A stretch of DNA of 64,000 bases, from positions 744,001 through 808,000 of the forward strand of contig JAHGAU010000001.1 in NCBI GenBank assembly GCA_019925105.1. The letters run 5' to 3'. The number at the start of each line of letters is the position of its first letter. Position 1 is the first letter of the stretch. The notes under the pieces were generated by a model. The model did not search any database. It saw nothing but the letters and a program-made list of their open reading frames with translations, and was not told the DNA's origin. The DNA is from Niebla homalea. Taxonomy: Eukaryota; Ascomycota; Lecanoromycetes; Lecanorales; Ramalinaceae. Positions 1-12,285 of the stretch are shown here, piece after piece. The translations under genes and the position numbers were made by a program.

Positions 1-46
1 CCACTCCCGAGCGGACTTGCGAATCCAGCAGCCATAGCCAGCCAGG

Positions 47-81
47 GAGGTTAGATAGGTAGGTTAGGTAGGTAGGTAAGT
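47..81 (+). repeat. TAGG/TTAGG-type simple repeat
   Basis: Short irregular array of GGTTAG, ATAGG and TAGG units. It resembles telomere-like sequence only loosely: the spacing is irregular and true TTAGGG units are absent. It is best read as a microsatellite. Confidence 0.6.
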
Positions 82-208
82 TATGCAACACCGTCTCGAG
101 ATCTCAGAAACCCTCATCCCCATCGCCCTTTCCTCTGTTGTTAAGGCTACCGAACACTCACTTCCCCCCCAATGCCTCGGAAGAGATCGGTTGGTTGATT
201 GGGTAGAC

Positions 209-242
209 ACGTCGTCATCATCATTATCATCGTCGTCGTCGT
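209..242 (+). repeat. Trinucleotide repeat (CGT/CAT)n
   Basis: Imperfect run of CGT and CAT units. On the minus strand it would read as an Asp-rich stretch, but no supported gene contains it. Confidence 0.6.
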
Positions 243-929
243 GGGGACACGTGGGGGAGGGAATTAGAGTAGGGATATCCGGGCTGGGTCCGTGGGGTTT
301 GGCGTGAGTGCGATGGTGAGGGATCTGAAAAGGAAGGGGAGGGGGGGTTTGTTTACCATGTCCTTTGCCTCGATACGTGGGGATGATGCAATAGTATCGT
401 GAGCAAGAGTGGCGTGCTAAGTGGCTTTGTGAAAAGGAAAGGCGGAAACGATAGCGGTAGATCGTCGTGATATGTTCGCAAATTTTTTGGATCATTTACT
501 ACGGCAGCCTTTCGAGCCTGATGGCAACAAAATCATTTTGGAGTCAAAGCAGAAAGCCCAAATTGCACTGGAAACACACACCATTCAAAAAAAAAGTCTC
601 GTTCAAGATTCTGTTATTTGGAGTAAAGGAACGGATACATGCTATTCACAAAGAGGCTTCTTTCCAGCCGCGATCCAAAGCTTCTAATCACGTCTACTTC
701 AAGACTCTCAAAATTCCGAGGAGTGATGAAGCGGCTTCGTTCATGTTTTCGTCACCCGTGGCCTGCCTGCCTGTCTCGAACGCCTGGAATCCCCAGATCA
801 TATCACACAAGTGCTAACCTCCCGAGCTTGAGGGCATACTGCCGATGGTGTCTAAAGATGATTATTTTTTGCGAGGGATGAATCGAGCGGGAGCTATCGG
901 CAGCTATGATACCGCAAGGCTTTGAATGA

Positions 930-2022
930 TCAAGCGTTTGTGACCTAGGTCATGATTAGCCGCTCTCCCAGCCTGAGTTCTATGATAGTCAATTACCTTC
1001 AATATCCGCCTCGAATAGTCTTGGTTATCCGCGATGCTCCCATCACTCTGCCGCCTCTGCATCATTACTGACGGCTCCAATCTCGAATCACTCGTTGACC
1101 CTGCCGAGCTCACAGGCGCCTTCGTGTTATAGCTGTTGGCAGCGTTTGCCCGGTATTCCTCCTCCACGGCTCTCCTCCTCCGGTTCCGCAGGTAGAAGAA
1201 TAGTCCTCCTGCGATGGCACACAGGGCAACGACACCGACCACTACACCGGCTGCGATACCCGCAACATTCGGTTTGCTCCCAGATTCAGGGTTCTGTGTA
1301 GTGGTCACCACCGATGTCTGGGCCTGTGATTGGCCAGGGGCGGTGACAACAATTGTACTTGCATGAGTCACCACGGACGGAGGTTCGCTCGCTGTCGTGG
1401 CGGGAGTAGGGCTATTTGTTGTGCTGCTAGTAGTGCTGCTTGTGGATGATGAGGCGGCGGCGGCATTGGCGTTTGAGTTGGCATTGCTATTGGAATTTGA
1501 ATTGGTGTTGGAGTTGGAGCTTGATTGTGAATTGGAGTTCGAGTTCGAGTTGGAGTCGGAATTGGAATTGGAATTTGAGCTACTAGAGCTTGCCACGCTT
1601 CCCGGATTGCTGTTGATTCCTGTAAGGAAGACGGAGAAAGCATTTGGCCCGCCACCTTTGAGAAGCTTTAGCCAATTTTATCCAGGGCAGAGCTTTGTGT
1701 TGGAGAGATACTTACACATGTCAGATCCGTAGCCGGTACATTTGGAGCTGCAGGCGGAATCCGAGGTCTTGCTATCTGCCGGTGGCAGCTTGTCGCCACA
1801 ATAGCAATCGGAGCCTTGAGTAAATGCCATGACCGCCTTGCCCGAACATTGCTGGGTGCAGTGAATTTTGGACTGGTAGGTGAAGGAATCACTCTTGGTC
1901 AGTCCCGTGGAATCGGTGAAGCATCCTTCTGAAGTTTGGTCGGAAGACTGTGCCAGAACGGATGTGACAATGGCTAGGAGGGGGACTGCGACCCGGAGGT
2001 CGCATAATGATTTTGACCTCAT
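930..2022 (-). CDS. WSC-domain cell-wall sensor-like membrane protein
   Basis: Predicted single-pass plasma membrane protein of the cell wall integrity sensor type, 326 residues in three exons (2022-1716, 1655-997, 944-930). It has an N-terminal signal peptide ending near ALAQ. A WSC domain follows (about residues 32-120) with the typical Cys spacing, beginning GCFTDS and containing CYCG. Next is a long Ser/Asn/Ala-rich region, one transmembrane helix (about residues 225-248, IAAGVVVGVVALCAIAGG) and a basic RNRRRR stop-transfer motif. The short cytoplasmic tail includes SRRILKVTNA. The WSC domain binds wall glucans, and yeast Wsc proteins signal through Rom2 and Rho1 to the Pkc1 pathway. The linker is unusual: Ser alternates with Asn rather than being Ser/Thr-rich. 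The last 15-base exon is inferred from the donor at 996 and the acceptor before 944. Without that splice the frame runs on to 904. Confidence 0.88.
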
Positions 2023-3409
2023 TGCGTGAGATGGGCAATCCTGAAAGGCTCCAGTTGATCTAGAACACAGGCTATATGTCTGGGATTTTTGTCAGCTGTC
2101 AGATCCAAATGGGGGCGTCAAGACAAAGCCTCCGTAAATAGAGACCTTGACAGGTGTTGTACCTTTGTGAAGCATGAGTTACGATGACATATAGGGTTAT
2201 TGTCAAGTGACGGGTACAAAGATTCCTTTGTTTCAGACAAGAACCGTGATCTCAAGAACGACTGTGCAAGGTCAGAGTAAAACTATTGACAGTGACAGCA
2301 TGGATTGCCTCCGCGGGTCTTGGGGTCAAAGGTTTTGATCGATTGGTGTATTGATCGGTTGGGTTCACAAATGGGCCCAAATCCAGGAATATTAGGGAAC
2401 TTGGTCTGGAATTATTGTCGGACTGCCAGCAGCCTCTTGGATGTTGATTAAAAGATGGCGAACAGAAATACAGTAATGGATGATGATGGCGATGGAGGGA
2501 AGTCGCGATGGAGAAGAGAGACCAGAAACCAGAGACCAGAAATCAGACCGATGACTGAAGGTTGAAGACCGAAGAGGAGACCTGACCAGACCTGAAGGAA
2601 TGATTGGAATGGAATGCTGCTGGTGTTTCGTATTGCGAGGTTCTTTCAGTCGCAGCGGCCCCTTTCTCCCCTAAGTCCAAAGTCCAGCGTTTAACGAGAG
2701 TATCTTGTTTTCCCTTTCCCTTTCCCTCTGACTTTCCCAATCCTTTTCCTTGATAATGAATGTCTGTAGCGATGTGTTGCTGATGTTTTTTATCGATGAG
2801 TGCCTTTTTCCTCCCTGACCGATGAAACTGAGCGACAGAGGAGGAAAACTGGATTGGATTGGCAAACGATTGAAAGGGAAATGAGTATCTCGTAAAGTCT
2901 AATTTAGGCTCGCTCTGCCACCAATCAGACAGGATCGGATCAAGATTGAAACGGTTAGATTGTCTCGACCGTTCCTGACTAGGCCTGGGCGGCAATGAGC
3001 CGGGACCTGACTAAACACGCTCCAAGTCACCAAGTGGCCTTTCTATGGCGCCGCTTCTTCTGTGCGACTTCATCACTGCCTACAAAGTGCTTTTGCCCAA
3101 TACTATTAATAATAATCAAAACCCATCGTGCGACACACATTGTGAGACTCGCGCGGAAAGCCTTGAGAAGCTCACGCTCATTTGTTTGGAATCGTTCTAC
3201 TCGAACGCGGCCGCGTCGCAACCGCAGGGCACATTTCGCCATCAATGCGCATTAGGTCACCAAAGAGGCCAGCAATTCGACCAGGTTGACTCAATAAATC
3301 TGACGACCGTAGTAGTAGTATCAGGCTCGCTCCATCACTTGCTTGGGCATATTAGTCACCATCAATTTTGCGTGAATAAGTCTACTATAACATAATGTGC
3401 CTTATTGCA
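2023..3409. other. Intergenic, WSC gene promoter side and Cwh43 3' flank
   Basis: About 1.4 kb lying 5' of the WSC gene and 3' of the Cwh43-like gene. It contains pyrimidine-rich repeats (CCCTTT units near 2705-2735). A 150-codon minus frame at 2543-2995 has low complexity and no recognisable domain, and I do not call it a gene. It could be the WSC gene's 5' untranslated leader and promoter. Confidence 0.5.
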
Positions 3410-6400
3410 TTAATTATAATATCGAGGCTCATCGAAGACGTGGTACGCATGTCCTCTCCTGCCTTGGCCTCGGAAGATGCTGGGGAATCGAAGCCCTTCA
3501 CCAATCTGCTCTTCGCTTGTTTGCTCATCACTGCTTTCCGGCTGTCCAACAATGAATTTTCCAACCTACAACATGAGGTCAGATGCTTGCCCATCATTCT
3601 TCCAAAAAGGGGAGAAGTCGCTCTTACCTGCAGCTCAGTGTCCGTGATAGTCCCTCGACTCACCCTCGCGTATCCGGATCGCTTGATCCCTTTGTACAGA
3701 ATGTACTCGCACCATCTGTCCCAGTCCGTGGGATCAATGTCTTTCATCCCACTCTTCTCTCCAACATATGTGTCGTAATTGCCTTCTTGAGGCTTGATCA
3801 CCAAGTAACTCAAGAGGATAAGCGGTCGAGGAGACTCCTTCATTATTCCCGCCAGGTATTCCGACTGCAGCCGTCGATCCTCTGCATCTTCTTCCTGACC
3901 CGAGTGGAACACAACCACATCCACTGCCTCGCCGTAGCAGTCGAGAGTGGCGTGGATCGCCGGTGCCAATTCACCCACTGGTGAAGGCAGTAGATGATGG
4001 GTCGAATTCAAGATTGGGAACTTGGAGAGCAAGGCGGCTCCCCACGTATGCTTGTCCGGACCAGGGCCTGCATCTACATACATCCCCAGGTCTTCTGCCA
4101 AGTATTGAGTAGTGTCCCGATTGCCCATGATGATTCGCTGCAAATCGCTTTCCAACAGTCCAATCACGTCTATTTCCATTTCCTTGATCAAATCACGCAT
4201 GCGCCGCTCAGAAGACCACATATCATTGTCAAGTGAAAAATGGACAGTCCAGATGCCGGCAGTGATGACCTTGTCATCTTTGTGATAGGGGACATAATCA
4301 TTGGTCGGGAATCGAAGATACGAGATCGAGATGGCAAGCAACTCGAGAGCGCCGAGGACGTAGACGTAGTACGATCGAGCTTTGTTTTGACCCATGTTGT
4401 TTGGTTTTCGTGAAGTCTTGGACTTTGGGTTCGGTTTGGGCTGCGCATAGATGCCAGCTGCAATGAGCAATACCATGGCAGTCATGACCCAGTCCGTGTG
4501 CTCACGCATAAGAGGTCCGCCCGGTACAAAAGCATAAGCCACAACCCATACATGAGCAAGGACCATGATGTTGTACACGAAAAACCCAATCCCAAACGCT
4601 ACAGGGCCATGACGGACAGCGGATATGATGAGTGGGGAAGCCATGGATATCAGCTCCAGGGCAAGGAGACACGCTCCGAAATATCCTGTCCAATGATGGA
4701 AGCTGGTGACTAGGAAAGCACCTGAGCCTACGAAGCCAAAGCTGATCCAGTTGAGAGCGTCCTCCTGGAAATATAGATAGTGCAGCACACCAAGACCCAT
4801 GAAAAGCAGTGTGACCACTCCGTTAGCCGCAATCGGTCCCCGCACAGGATAACCGTCCCAAACCCATAAGATCATAGTGCTTGAGTCAGACAGAAGAGAA
4901 TGCATCCCAAAGAATAGCCCTCCAAGACCAAGGCCAGCTAGTAATGGAGATCCAGTTGCAGCTTGCGTGCCTTCCATGCCTCCTCTATTGTGATTATCAC
5001 GTCTTGTAGATCTGAGTACCGCGGCTACGGCCAGGACAAACCCTAATTTGTTCCATCCACCGTTTTCAGTGTTGACGATTGGCCATAATGGGTTATTTGT
5101 ATAATTTGCAAATTTAGCAAGACTTGACACTATAAGGCCAATGCTCCAGGCGAGAGCTCGTGCTTCGATTCGAGCCAATGAACTACGCTCGGCGTACCAG
5201 GTAGCAGACCACCCCAGGCAGGTAGCTGAAACCGAGAAGCTGACGGCAAGCAAGCGTAATTCAGGTGTTTTGATGAGATATGCGGTAAGCCCAATCAGAG
5301 ACGAGAGATGGATGTACCGGAGATTTGGAGTGATAAGCGACCGGAAAGACCTGAAACATAGAAGGAATGGAGAGACAGTGGACATCACAGCAACTTCATA
5401 GCCCGAGATGCCCATGTGCCACAAGGGGAAGTCTGGTCAGGCTCAGCATACGTGGATTACTCAAAAGGGAAGTAACTTACACCAGACGACTAAGGCAAGA
5501 GAAGTCAACAACGTCCAGAAAACGAACTGAATGTGCGTCAGTAAGTTTTTGATTGAGAGACCATGGTCGAATTATACTTACGCCATTGTAGACGTCAGCA
5601 GCAGCATCGAGAATCGCGTTCATCGAAAAGCCCGTTCCAAAGGCTTGTCCAATGGGCTTGTCTTTTCTGTCCTAGATCAGTGGGAGTAGACGGAGACAGT
5701 GAGCATCAGATCTTACTCCTTTTCGAGAATCGCATCGGCGAGTTGACTGCTTTTACTGTAATATCCTGATGTCAGATCTTCTCGAGAAGCAAGCAAGCCA
5801 TCTTCCTACATTTGCATATTTTGGAAGCCAATAGACATACCCTCTACTTGCACCTTGTATATCTCTTACAGTCAACTCAAACCCCTCAAAGTCCAAAGCT
5901 GTCACCGCATCGAATCCAACGTCAAGCAGGATGAGAGCCCACTCGAAGAAGGCGTAGGTTGTGTATGCTATCCATGTATCAGCTACATATTGAGAGCCAA
6001 AGGGACTCGGGCTTACCTCCAGCCACTTTATGGACCTTGTGCTGAATGAAGAAATATATCAATGGCACCAGAGTTCCGAAAAAGGCGCTCGCCAAGCGCT
6101 TCCTCCACTTCAAGGCGACTGGATTGGCCTTTGGGCTCAAAGCAATGCAGCCCAAAGTCCATGGCAACGTTGCTACGAGATACGATATCATGAAGATATC
6201 ATGCCATCCGTGATCGTCTGTAGAGGTGACATAGGTCCATCCACCGCAGGTCAATGTGCGAAAGACGCCCACGCCGAGAACCAATTTCGGTAAAGTGGTA
6301 TTCGGCCGGTTTGTAAGGACGTAGTAGAGGAAGACCAGTGCAAACCTGGGCCCCGAGGTCATGGCAATGAAGACCTGGAAGACGGAGCGCTCGGGATACC

Positions 6401-6685
6401 TGTCCCCAATTGTGGCAGAGACGGATGGGAACCATTCTTGTGGATAGCCCTGAAGGATGTTCAGCTGAGAATTTTGACCGACAGGGAGGCTCGACTCACG
6501 TAATACTCGTTCTCAACAATCTTATGATAATGGAGGTATAACCCTGTTACCAGTGACCCCAAGAACGCGCAGTAGGCCACTGCAGTATGTGCCCAGGAGA
6601 CCCATTTTCCAGACAACGCGAAGACGACCTCGTCGTCCTTGGCTCTGGGCGCCATTGATACGGGTGAAGACTCAACGATGCTCAT
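3410..6685 (-). CDS. CWH43: Cwh43-like GPI-anchor lipid remodelling protein
   Basis: Multi-pass ER membrane protein that places ceramide on GPI anchors in yeast. Eight exons give 958 residues, close to yeast Cwh43 (about 950): 6685-6500, 6449-6017, 5967-5841, 5755-5717, 5666-5582, 5526-5481, 5432-3628 and 3565-3410. The N-terminal half is PGAP2/Frag1-like with many hydrophobic helices and the conserved EYYGYPQEW segment. The C-terminal third (from about residue 650) resembles an endonuclease/exonuclease/phosphatase-fold domain with DVIGLLESD and [11 protein letters not shown]. It ends with the family tail [15 protein letters not shown]. The last intron (3627-3566) is needed to reach that conserved tail, since the unspliced frame reads into unrelated sequence. 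A second possible start lies 30 bases downstream at 6655. Exon 5 uses a slightly ambiguous acceptor next to CTAG. Confidence 0.9.
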
Positions 6686-7388
6686 GAGACACAGCCATTC
6701 AGGACAACAGGCTATCAAAGTCGAGAGAGGAAGTCTGAATAATTCATGAGGTAAGGTACAACATAAGATCCTCATCAGCCTTACCCGGCTTAAAGGGGTT
6801 CAGGGGCTGATGGGCTCCAAGGGGCTCTAGTGGCAGGTATGCAATGTACGCTTTTAATGCAGGATGACTGCGTAGCTGCTGAAACCCTGGCGCACCTGCT
6901 TCTCTCCGCGAGTGTGAGGGATATCAATGGGAGCTGAGTGATTTCTGAACACGGCTGCTACTCTCTCTCAATAAATGATCATCGCACTGATATCTCCGCA
7001 AGTCCTTTGCTGAGCGGCACTTTGCCGGCACATTGCCGGCACCATGATATAATCTCGGTCGCCCAACACTTGTCTCCACCAGAACGTGCTTATTCACGTC
7101 TGGTCCACAATCATCGATCCACCACCATCCTCACTTTGCCGCTGCGTCCAAGGGACGTGCCGGATCGTTCACATCGCTCGTTGCACTGATATTACCCATG
7201 CACTCATCGAGTTCCAAGATAGCCTCATGCGAAGCTGATCAACACGATCATTAGTGCATGTCCTTCAAGATGATCAAGCGATTGTTGATAATCTCCCAGT
7301 TGCTCGTATGGTATATTAAACGCCCGGCCTATCGCGTCTAGAAGCTTTTCGTCGACTCACTGGACTCCAAGGACAGTTCGCAACCTCT
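6686..7388. other. Intergenic, Cwh43 promoter side
   Basis: About 700 bases between the 5' end of the Cwh43-like gene and the 3' end of the Bud20-like gene. Only short unsupported frames are present. No RNA gene is recognised. Confidence 0.5.
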
Positions 7389-7806
7389 TCATCTGTTGGT
7401 AACCTCGATATCCATTGCAGCATCTCCTTGTACTTCATTGCGTTTGGCAGTCTTCCTTACGCCATTGTCCGTTGCCAGTCCTGCCGCTGCGTCTGCTTCT
7501 TTCTGCGTGTATGGCTCTTCTTTCAAAGCGCGAAGCCTTCTCTTATGAAGCCTGCCCCTCGTGTGATGAACAAGGCTGTGTTCCGATTCAAACCATTTGG
7601 CGCATTCTATACAATAGAAGCGGCCCAAGCCTGGAAGGTCCTCGGCAGGTTTGGCGTTCACACGCTGTGCCAAATGTTTGGGTGAGAGGACGTCTGCGTG
7701 AATCTGGTCAAGATGGCTTCACAGCTTTCTTAGAGACTCTGCTGTATGACACGCAATAGGATACCTACCGTGTCATCCGCTTAGTTTTGATCTTGCGAGC
7801 ACCCAT
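7389..7806 (-). CDS. BUD20: Bud20/ZNF593-type C2H2 zinc finger, pre-60S export factor
   Basis: Small nuclear shuttling protein that joins late pre-60S particles and helps their export in yeast. Two exons (7806-7769, 7716-7389) give 121 residues, the usual size for the family. The first exon supplies the basic start MGARKIKTKRMTR and the second continues HLDQIHADVL. One C2H2 finger follows, with YCIECAKWF and a later HHTRGRLHKRR, then EEPYTQKEADAAAGL, all family hallmarks. The 52-base intron has a GTAGGT donor. The acceptor was chosen because it alone restores the conserved TRHLDQIH junction. The gene diverges from aconitase about 560 bases away. Confidence 0.92.
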
Positions 7807-8368
7807 TGCAGATGCTTTGATGGGATATGGAATTGACAAGCTTGACGAGGCTTGCGAGGGCTTGAGTTCAAGAAGCCTTGGGAAGCTCGGCTAAGCGGCA
7901 TCAATTCCGCATTCGTGCATGAGCAAATAAAAAAGTGCTGATTGGCTCGAGAGGCGTTCAAAAAGTCCCCCTCGTCCGCATTGCATATATTGCATATCCC
8001 GATATTCCGTAAATGTGAGTGAAGATGATATAGATATTGAAGACCGCGACAGGGAGGAGTTTCAGAAGTATTTTGGTGTCAAGGTCTACAACTCTAACGC
8101 ACATATTAAGGTATATTATATTATTGTTGGTGATAATCTGTAGATTCTCCAATTTGCGGGGGCCACCGGCCGGGAGCCGTTGCCGCTTACAAGGAGCCGA
8201 GGAGCAGATAACCTGATCAACCCTCCAGCTCCTACTCTACCTCGTCACCTTCTCTCTGCCTGTTCGCTCGGAACAAAACCTCCCTGTTAGAAGATCGTAT
8301 CCCTCCTGCTTTTGGTGAACTTGCCAGTGTCCACATTTGCCTTGGCCATTCACGGATCAACAAGCAAC
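7807..8368. promoter_or_regulatory. Divergent intergenic region between Bud20 and aconitase
   Basis: This 562-base stretch must hold both promoters. An inverted CCAAT (ATTGG) occurs near 7942. CCAAT/HAP control of respiratory genes is known in fungi, but nothing here proves that the box is used. No gene is seen in the region. Confidence 0.4.
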
Positions 8369-11221
8369 ATGATCTCCACGAGGGCATTTGCCCGCGTGGG
8401 CAGGGTAGTAAGTCTTTTCGCAACCCCCTCTTGTCATGTTCAATGAGGATGGTCGTGCTGATCAAAAGCATCTAGGCTCCGAACCTCCGACTAGTATGTT
8501 TACCCTTTCTTGCACAATCCTACTTGGGGCGGGAAGCAAGAATCTCGTGATCAAGGAGATGTTCTACAATACTGACATGCTCAAAACAGCTGTCGAGAGG
8601 CAGGAGCTTCGCTACCGTCACAGATGATCCGTTAGACAAGAAGGTCGAAATGACCAATTGGGAAAAGGGCCATTATATCAACTACAAGAAGATGTCGGAG
8701 AATCTCCAGATCGTTCGATCCCGCCTTAACCGCCCTTTGACATATGCAGAAAAGGTCCTCTACTCCCACATCGACGATCCACATGGCCAGGATATTGAGC
8801 GCGGGAAATCATATCTGAAGCTGCGACCGGACCGGGTTGCTTGTCAAGATGCCACTGCGCAAATGGCCATCCTCCAATTCATGTCTGCTAATATGCCCTC
8901 TGTTGCCACCCCCACGACCGTACACTGCGATCATCTTATTGAAGCTCATACTGGCGGCGAACAAGATCTTGCAAGAGCGCAGGACGTCAACAAGGAGGTT
9001 TACGATTTTTTGTCCACATCTTGCGCGAAATACAATATTGGTTTCTGGAAGCCAGGGTCTGGTATCATCCATCAAATCGTTCTGGAGAATTACGCTTTTC
9101 CTGGAGGTCTTATGATCGGCACCGACAGCCATACCCCAAACGCAGGAGGTCTTGGGATGTGTGCGATTGGTGTGGGAGGGGCAGACGCAGTAGATGTCAT
9201 GGCGAATCTGCCTTGGGAGGTCAAGGCACCTAAAGTGATCGGAGTCAAGTTGACCGGCCAAATGTCTGGCTGGACTGCGCCAAAGGACATCATTCTCAAA
9301 GTCGCTGGTCAGTATATCTCTGAGGCGCCCTCCTTAATTCCATCAAGCTTCTGGGGCATAACATCCTGAAAAGCAGTGCTAATTCGGCGTTCTATTCAGG
9401 CATTTTGACGGTGAAGGGTGGTACTGGAGTAAGTCGATCTCAGACCCATTTCCCCTACTTCAATCGATGTTCCTCGATTCGCCCAACGTATCGAGAAATA
9501 CTGACTTCGCGTTAGGCTATAATCGAGTATCACGGCCCTGGCGTTGACTCCTTGTCTGCGACAGGTATGGGAACAATTTGCAGTGAGTCCGGAATCACTT
9601 CTTGATGTTGAAAAGCTCCCAGAATAACAGCACTGACCCCGAAATCGTTTCTAGACATGGGCGCTGAGATCGGTGCAACAACGTCGATGTTCCCATTCAA
9701 CGATCGCATGTACGACTATCTAACGGCCACAAAGAGGAAGGCCATTGGTGATTTCTCACGGAACTATGCAGCAGAGTTGAAGGAGGACAAGGGAGCTGAG
9801 TACGATGAGTTGATCGAGATCAATTTGTCCGAACTGGAACCACACATCAATGGTCCATTCACGCCTGATTTGGCTACGCCAATATCCAAATTCAAACAAG
9901 CAGTGGAAGAGCATAAATGGCCTGAAGAGCTCAAGGTCGGTCTAATTGGCTCGTGTACAAATTCTTCGTATGAAGACATGTCGCGTGCCGCTTCAATTGC
10001 TCAAGACGCACTTAACCATGGCATCAAAGCCAAGTCGATGTTCACCGTGACGCCAGGCTCCGAGCAGATCCGAGCTACAATTGAGCGCGATGGTCAGCTT
10101 AAGACATTGGAGGACTTTGGCGGGATGGTTTTGGCAAATGCATGCGGTCCTTGCATCGGTCAGTGGGATCGACGAGACGTCAAGAAGGGCGAGGCAAATT
10201 CCATATTATCCTCCTACAATCGAAATTTTACTGGCCGTAACGATGCCAACCCAGCAACTCACTCCTTCGTTACCTCTCCAGATCTTGTGGTGGCTCTGAC
10301 ACTGGCTGGAACCTTGAGCTTCAACCCCCTCACTGACACTCTCAAGGACAAGGATGGCAATGAGTTCAAGCTAAGTGAGCCAACTGGGGCAGGACTTCCC
10401 GCGGATGGTTACGACCCTGGTCGAGACACCTATCAAGCCCCTCCAGAAGATAGGGCAAGCGTGAGCGTCGCTGTGTCGCCACAGAGTGACCGCCTCCAAG
10501 TTCTCGCTGGTTTCCAGAAGTGGGACGGCAAGGATGCCACGGATCTGCCAATTCTGATCAAGACCAAGGGCAAGACGACTACCGATCACATCTCGATGGC
10601 TGGTCCTTGGCTCAAGTATCGTGGCCATCTCGACAACATCTCTAACAACATGCTCATCGGCGCCATCAACTCCGCCAACGGCGAAGCTAACAAAGTCAAG
10701 AATCAAGCCACAGGCGAGATGGGAGCTGTGCCGGCCACTGCACGAGACTACAAAAAGCGAGGCATTCACTGGGTCGTAGTTGGCGATTGGAACTATGGTG
10801 AAGGATCGTCTCGTGAGCATGCTGCGCTTGAGCCAAGACACCTGGGTGGGCTGGCGATCATCACCAGGAGTTTTGCGCGCATCGTGAGTCGTTGAATGGA
10901 CCTTTCGCAAGAATTGACCGCTGATTTGTATCCTAGCATGAGACGAATCTCAAGAAGCAGGGTATGCTGCCACTTACCTTTGCCGACCCAGCCGACTACG
11001 ACAAGATCAACCCTGACGACCGGGTGGACGTCATGTGTACCGAGCTCGCCGTTGGTCAGCCATTAACACTCAAAGTCCACCCCAAGGATGGTGCGGCCTG
11101 GGAAGCCACACTAAACCATACCTTCAATGAGAGTCAAATTGAGTGGTTCAAGAACGGCAGTGCGCTGAATACGATGGCGGCCCATGCTGAAGCACAGGTT
11201 GAAAGTGGAGCGAATGCCTAA
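8369..11221 (+). CDS. ACO1: Aconitate hydratase, mitochondrial
   Basis: Converts citrate to isocitrate in the TCA cycle. In fungi it can also act in mitochondrial DNA maintenance and lysine synthesis. Seven exons give 794 residues: 8369-8407, 8476-8493, 8590-9307, 9400-9428, 9516-9582, 9655-10883 and 10937-11221. The start [13 protein letters not shown] is an Arg-rich mitochondrial targeting sequence, continued by an 18-base microexon (APNLRL) and then [11 protein letters not shown]. The three 4Fe-4S cysteines are present, in GSCTNSS (about residue 391) and ACGPCIGQW (about 454 and 457). [38 protein letters not shown] and [10 protein letters not shown] are also family signatures. Nothing suggests inactivation. 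The microexon call rests on conserved frame and good splice signals, not on transcripts. Confidence 0.97.
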
Positions 11222-11461
11222 GTTTGAGCACGGTTCACAGCTTGAGGATTGGCAAGTGATGTGTATGGGGGGGTGGCAAGACGAGCGGACAAGGAGACAG
11301 GAGTGTAAGTATATCTGCCAGGGTAATGGCGCGAGCGATCATGAGTTTTATCAACTCCTTGTAAGTACGGGCATTGCGAAATCATGATAAGCTTGATGAC
11401 AGCAATTTTGAGGCTTAGTATTGCGTCACACTATTCGTTCTCATCCAGCAGACGTTGTCCA

Positions 11462-12285
11462 TCACCTCGGACCTCGCGGTCTGCCTCTTGCAATTCCACT
11501 GGCCCTGGTTCCTGGCCCCCTTGCACCTCCCCTGCCAGGCGGCCCTACCCCTCTACCAGACCGCGTCGGCTCCGCACCGCCTCTCCTGTTGAGCCCGCTG
11601 GGTGGTCGCTGAGCCGGCGCCGGGGTGGCGAACTTGCTCGGCGCTCTCGAGCTCGGCGGGTTCTCGATGAACGAGGTGTCCGTGGTCAGAAACGTTTCCT
11701 CCCCGCCATACTCCGTCCTCGAGGGCGTCTTTGCGGGCGAAGGATGGGAGGCATTCGCATATTCGGACCCCTGCTGCGCTGCACGGGTGAAGGATTCGGG
11801 TATGGGTGCCTAGCAATGGCCCAACGAGTGACCTGTCAGCTTTTGGATTGCATTCAATCTTCAAGCGGGCCCTTCCTGCTGGTGGATTCATTTCAAGCAG
11901 TAGATGGATTCAAGAGAAGGGGAGGGCGGGGGTGGGGGGGGGAAGAGAATGTTACCTCTGGGAAATCCACACAAAAGGCATTCATGTTCATCCCGTACAG
12001 GAAACTCGCGAAGCTCTCGTTGAACCGACTCAAGCTCTCATGCATCAATTGTAGATGCATGAAGTTGGCCTCGAGGTCGGCCATCGAGTCGCTGAGCTCG
12101 GCGAACCCGGGCTCGAGTGCTTCGAGGGGGAAGGCCGAGGCGGCAGTCGATTGACCTGGTGTGAAGGTCTGGCTGTCGCGGAGGGAGGTGCGGGAGGAGG
12201 GGCGGAGAGGGGTGGAGGGCCGGGAGACGGGGAGGTTGCGGGAGGCTGAAGTGGAGCGTTTGGGTGGAGGGGCGGGGTCGGGCAT
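11462..12285 (-). CDS. DAM1: DASH/Dam1 complex subunit Dam1
   Basis: Subunit of the fungal outer kinetochore DASH ring, which couples chromosomes to spindle microtubules and is an Aurora B (Ipl1) target. Two exons (12285-11956, 11809-11462) give 225 residues. The conserved core lies at about residues 55-110 and reads FAELSDSMADLEANFMHLQ followed by SFASFLYGMNMNAFCVDFPE. The N-terminal part is Ser/Pro/Arg-rich with several RPS or RTS sites. The C-terminal part is Pro/Gly/Arg-rich, ending GRPRGPR. The intron donor follows FPE and the acceptor precedes APIPESF. An upstream in-frame ATG at 12333 exists, but the added 16 residues are not family-like, so I start at 12285. The gene converges with aconitase. 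Confidence 0.93.

Larger units (their letters stand above)
1..929. other. Left-edge intergenic region
   Basis: No convincing gene is seen. The longer frames on both strands are low-complexity or lack family resemblance. It contains two short simple repeats, listed separately, and the 3' flank of the WSC-domain gene. A gene lying mainly beyond the left edge cannot be excluded. Confidence 0.5.

Noticed and set aside
47..81. Telomere-like TTAGG array
   Set aside because: Irregular and short, with no TTAGGG periodicity, and surrounded by unique sequence.
1397..1732. Plus-strand frame rich in Leu, Glu and Phe
   Set aside because: Antisense reading of the Ser-Asn repeat of the WSC gene.
2543..2995. 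150-codon minus-strand frame
   Set aside because: Low-complexity Lys/Gly and Ser-rich sequence without domain. It overlaps a pyrimidine repeat and lies where the WSC leader is expected.
11384..12154. 256-codon plus-strand frame
   Set aside because: Antisense shadow of Dam1. Its Arg/Ser/Pro composition mirrors the GC-rich Dam1 3' exon.
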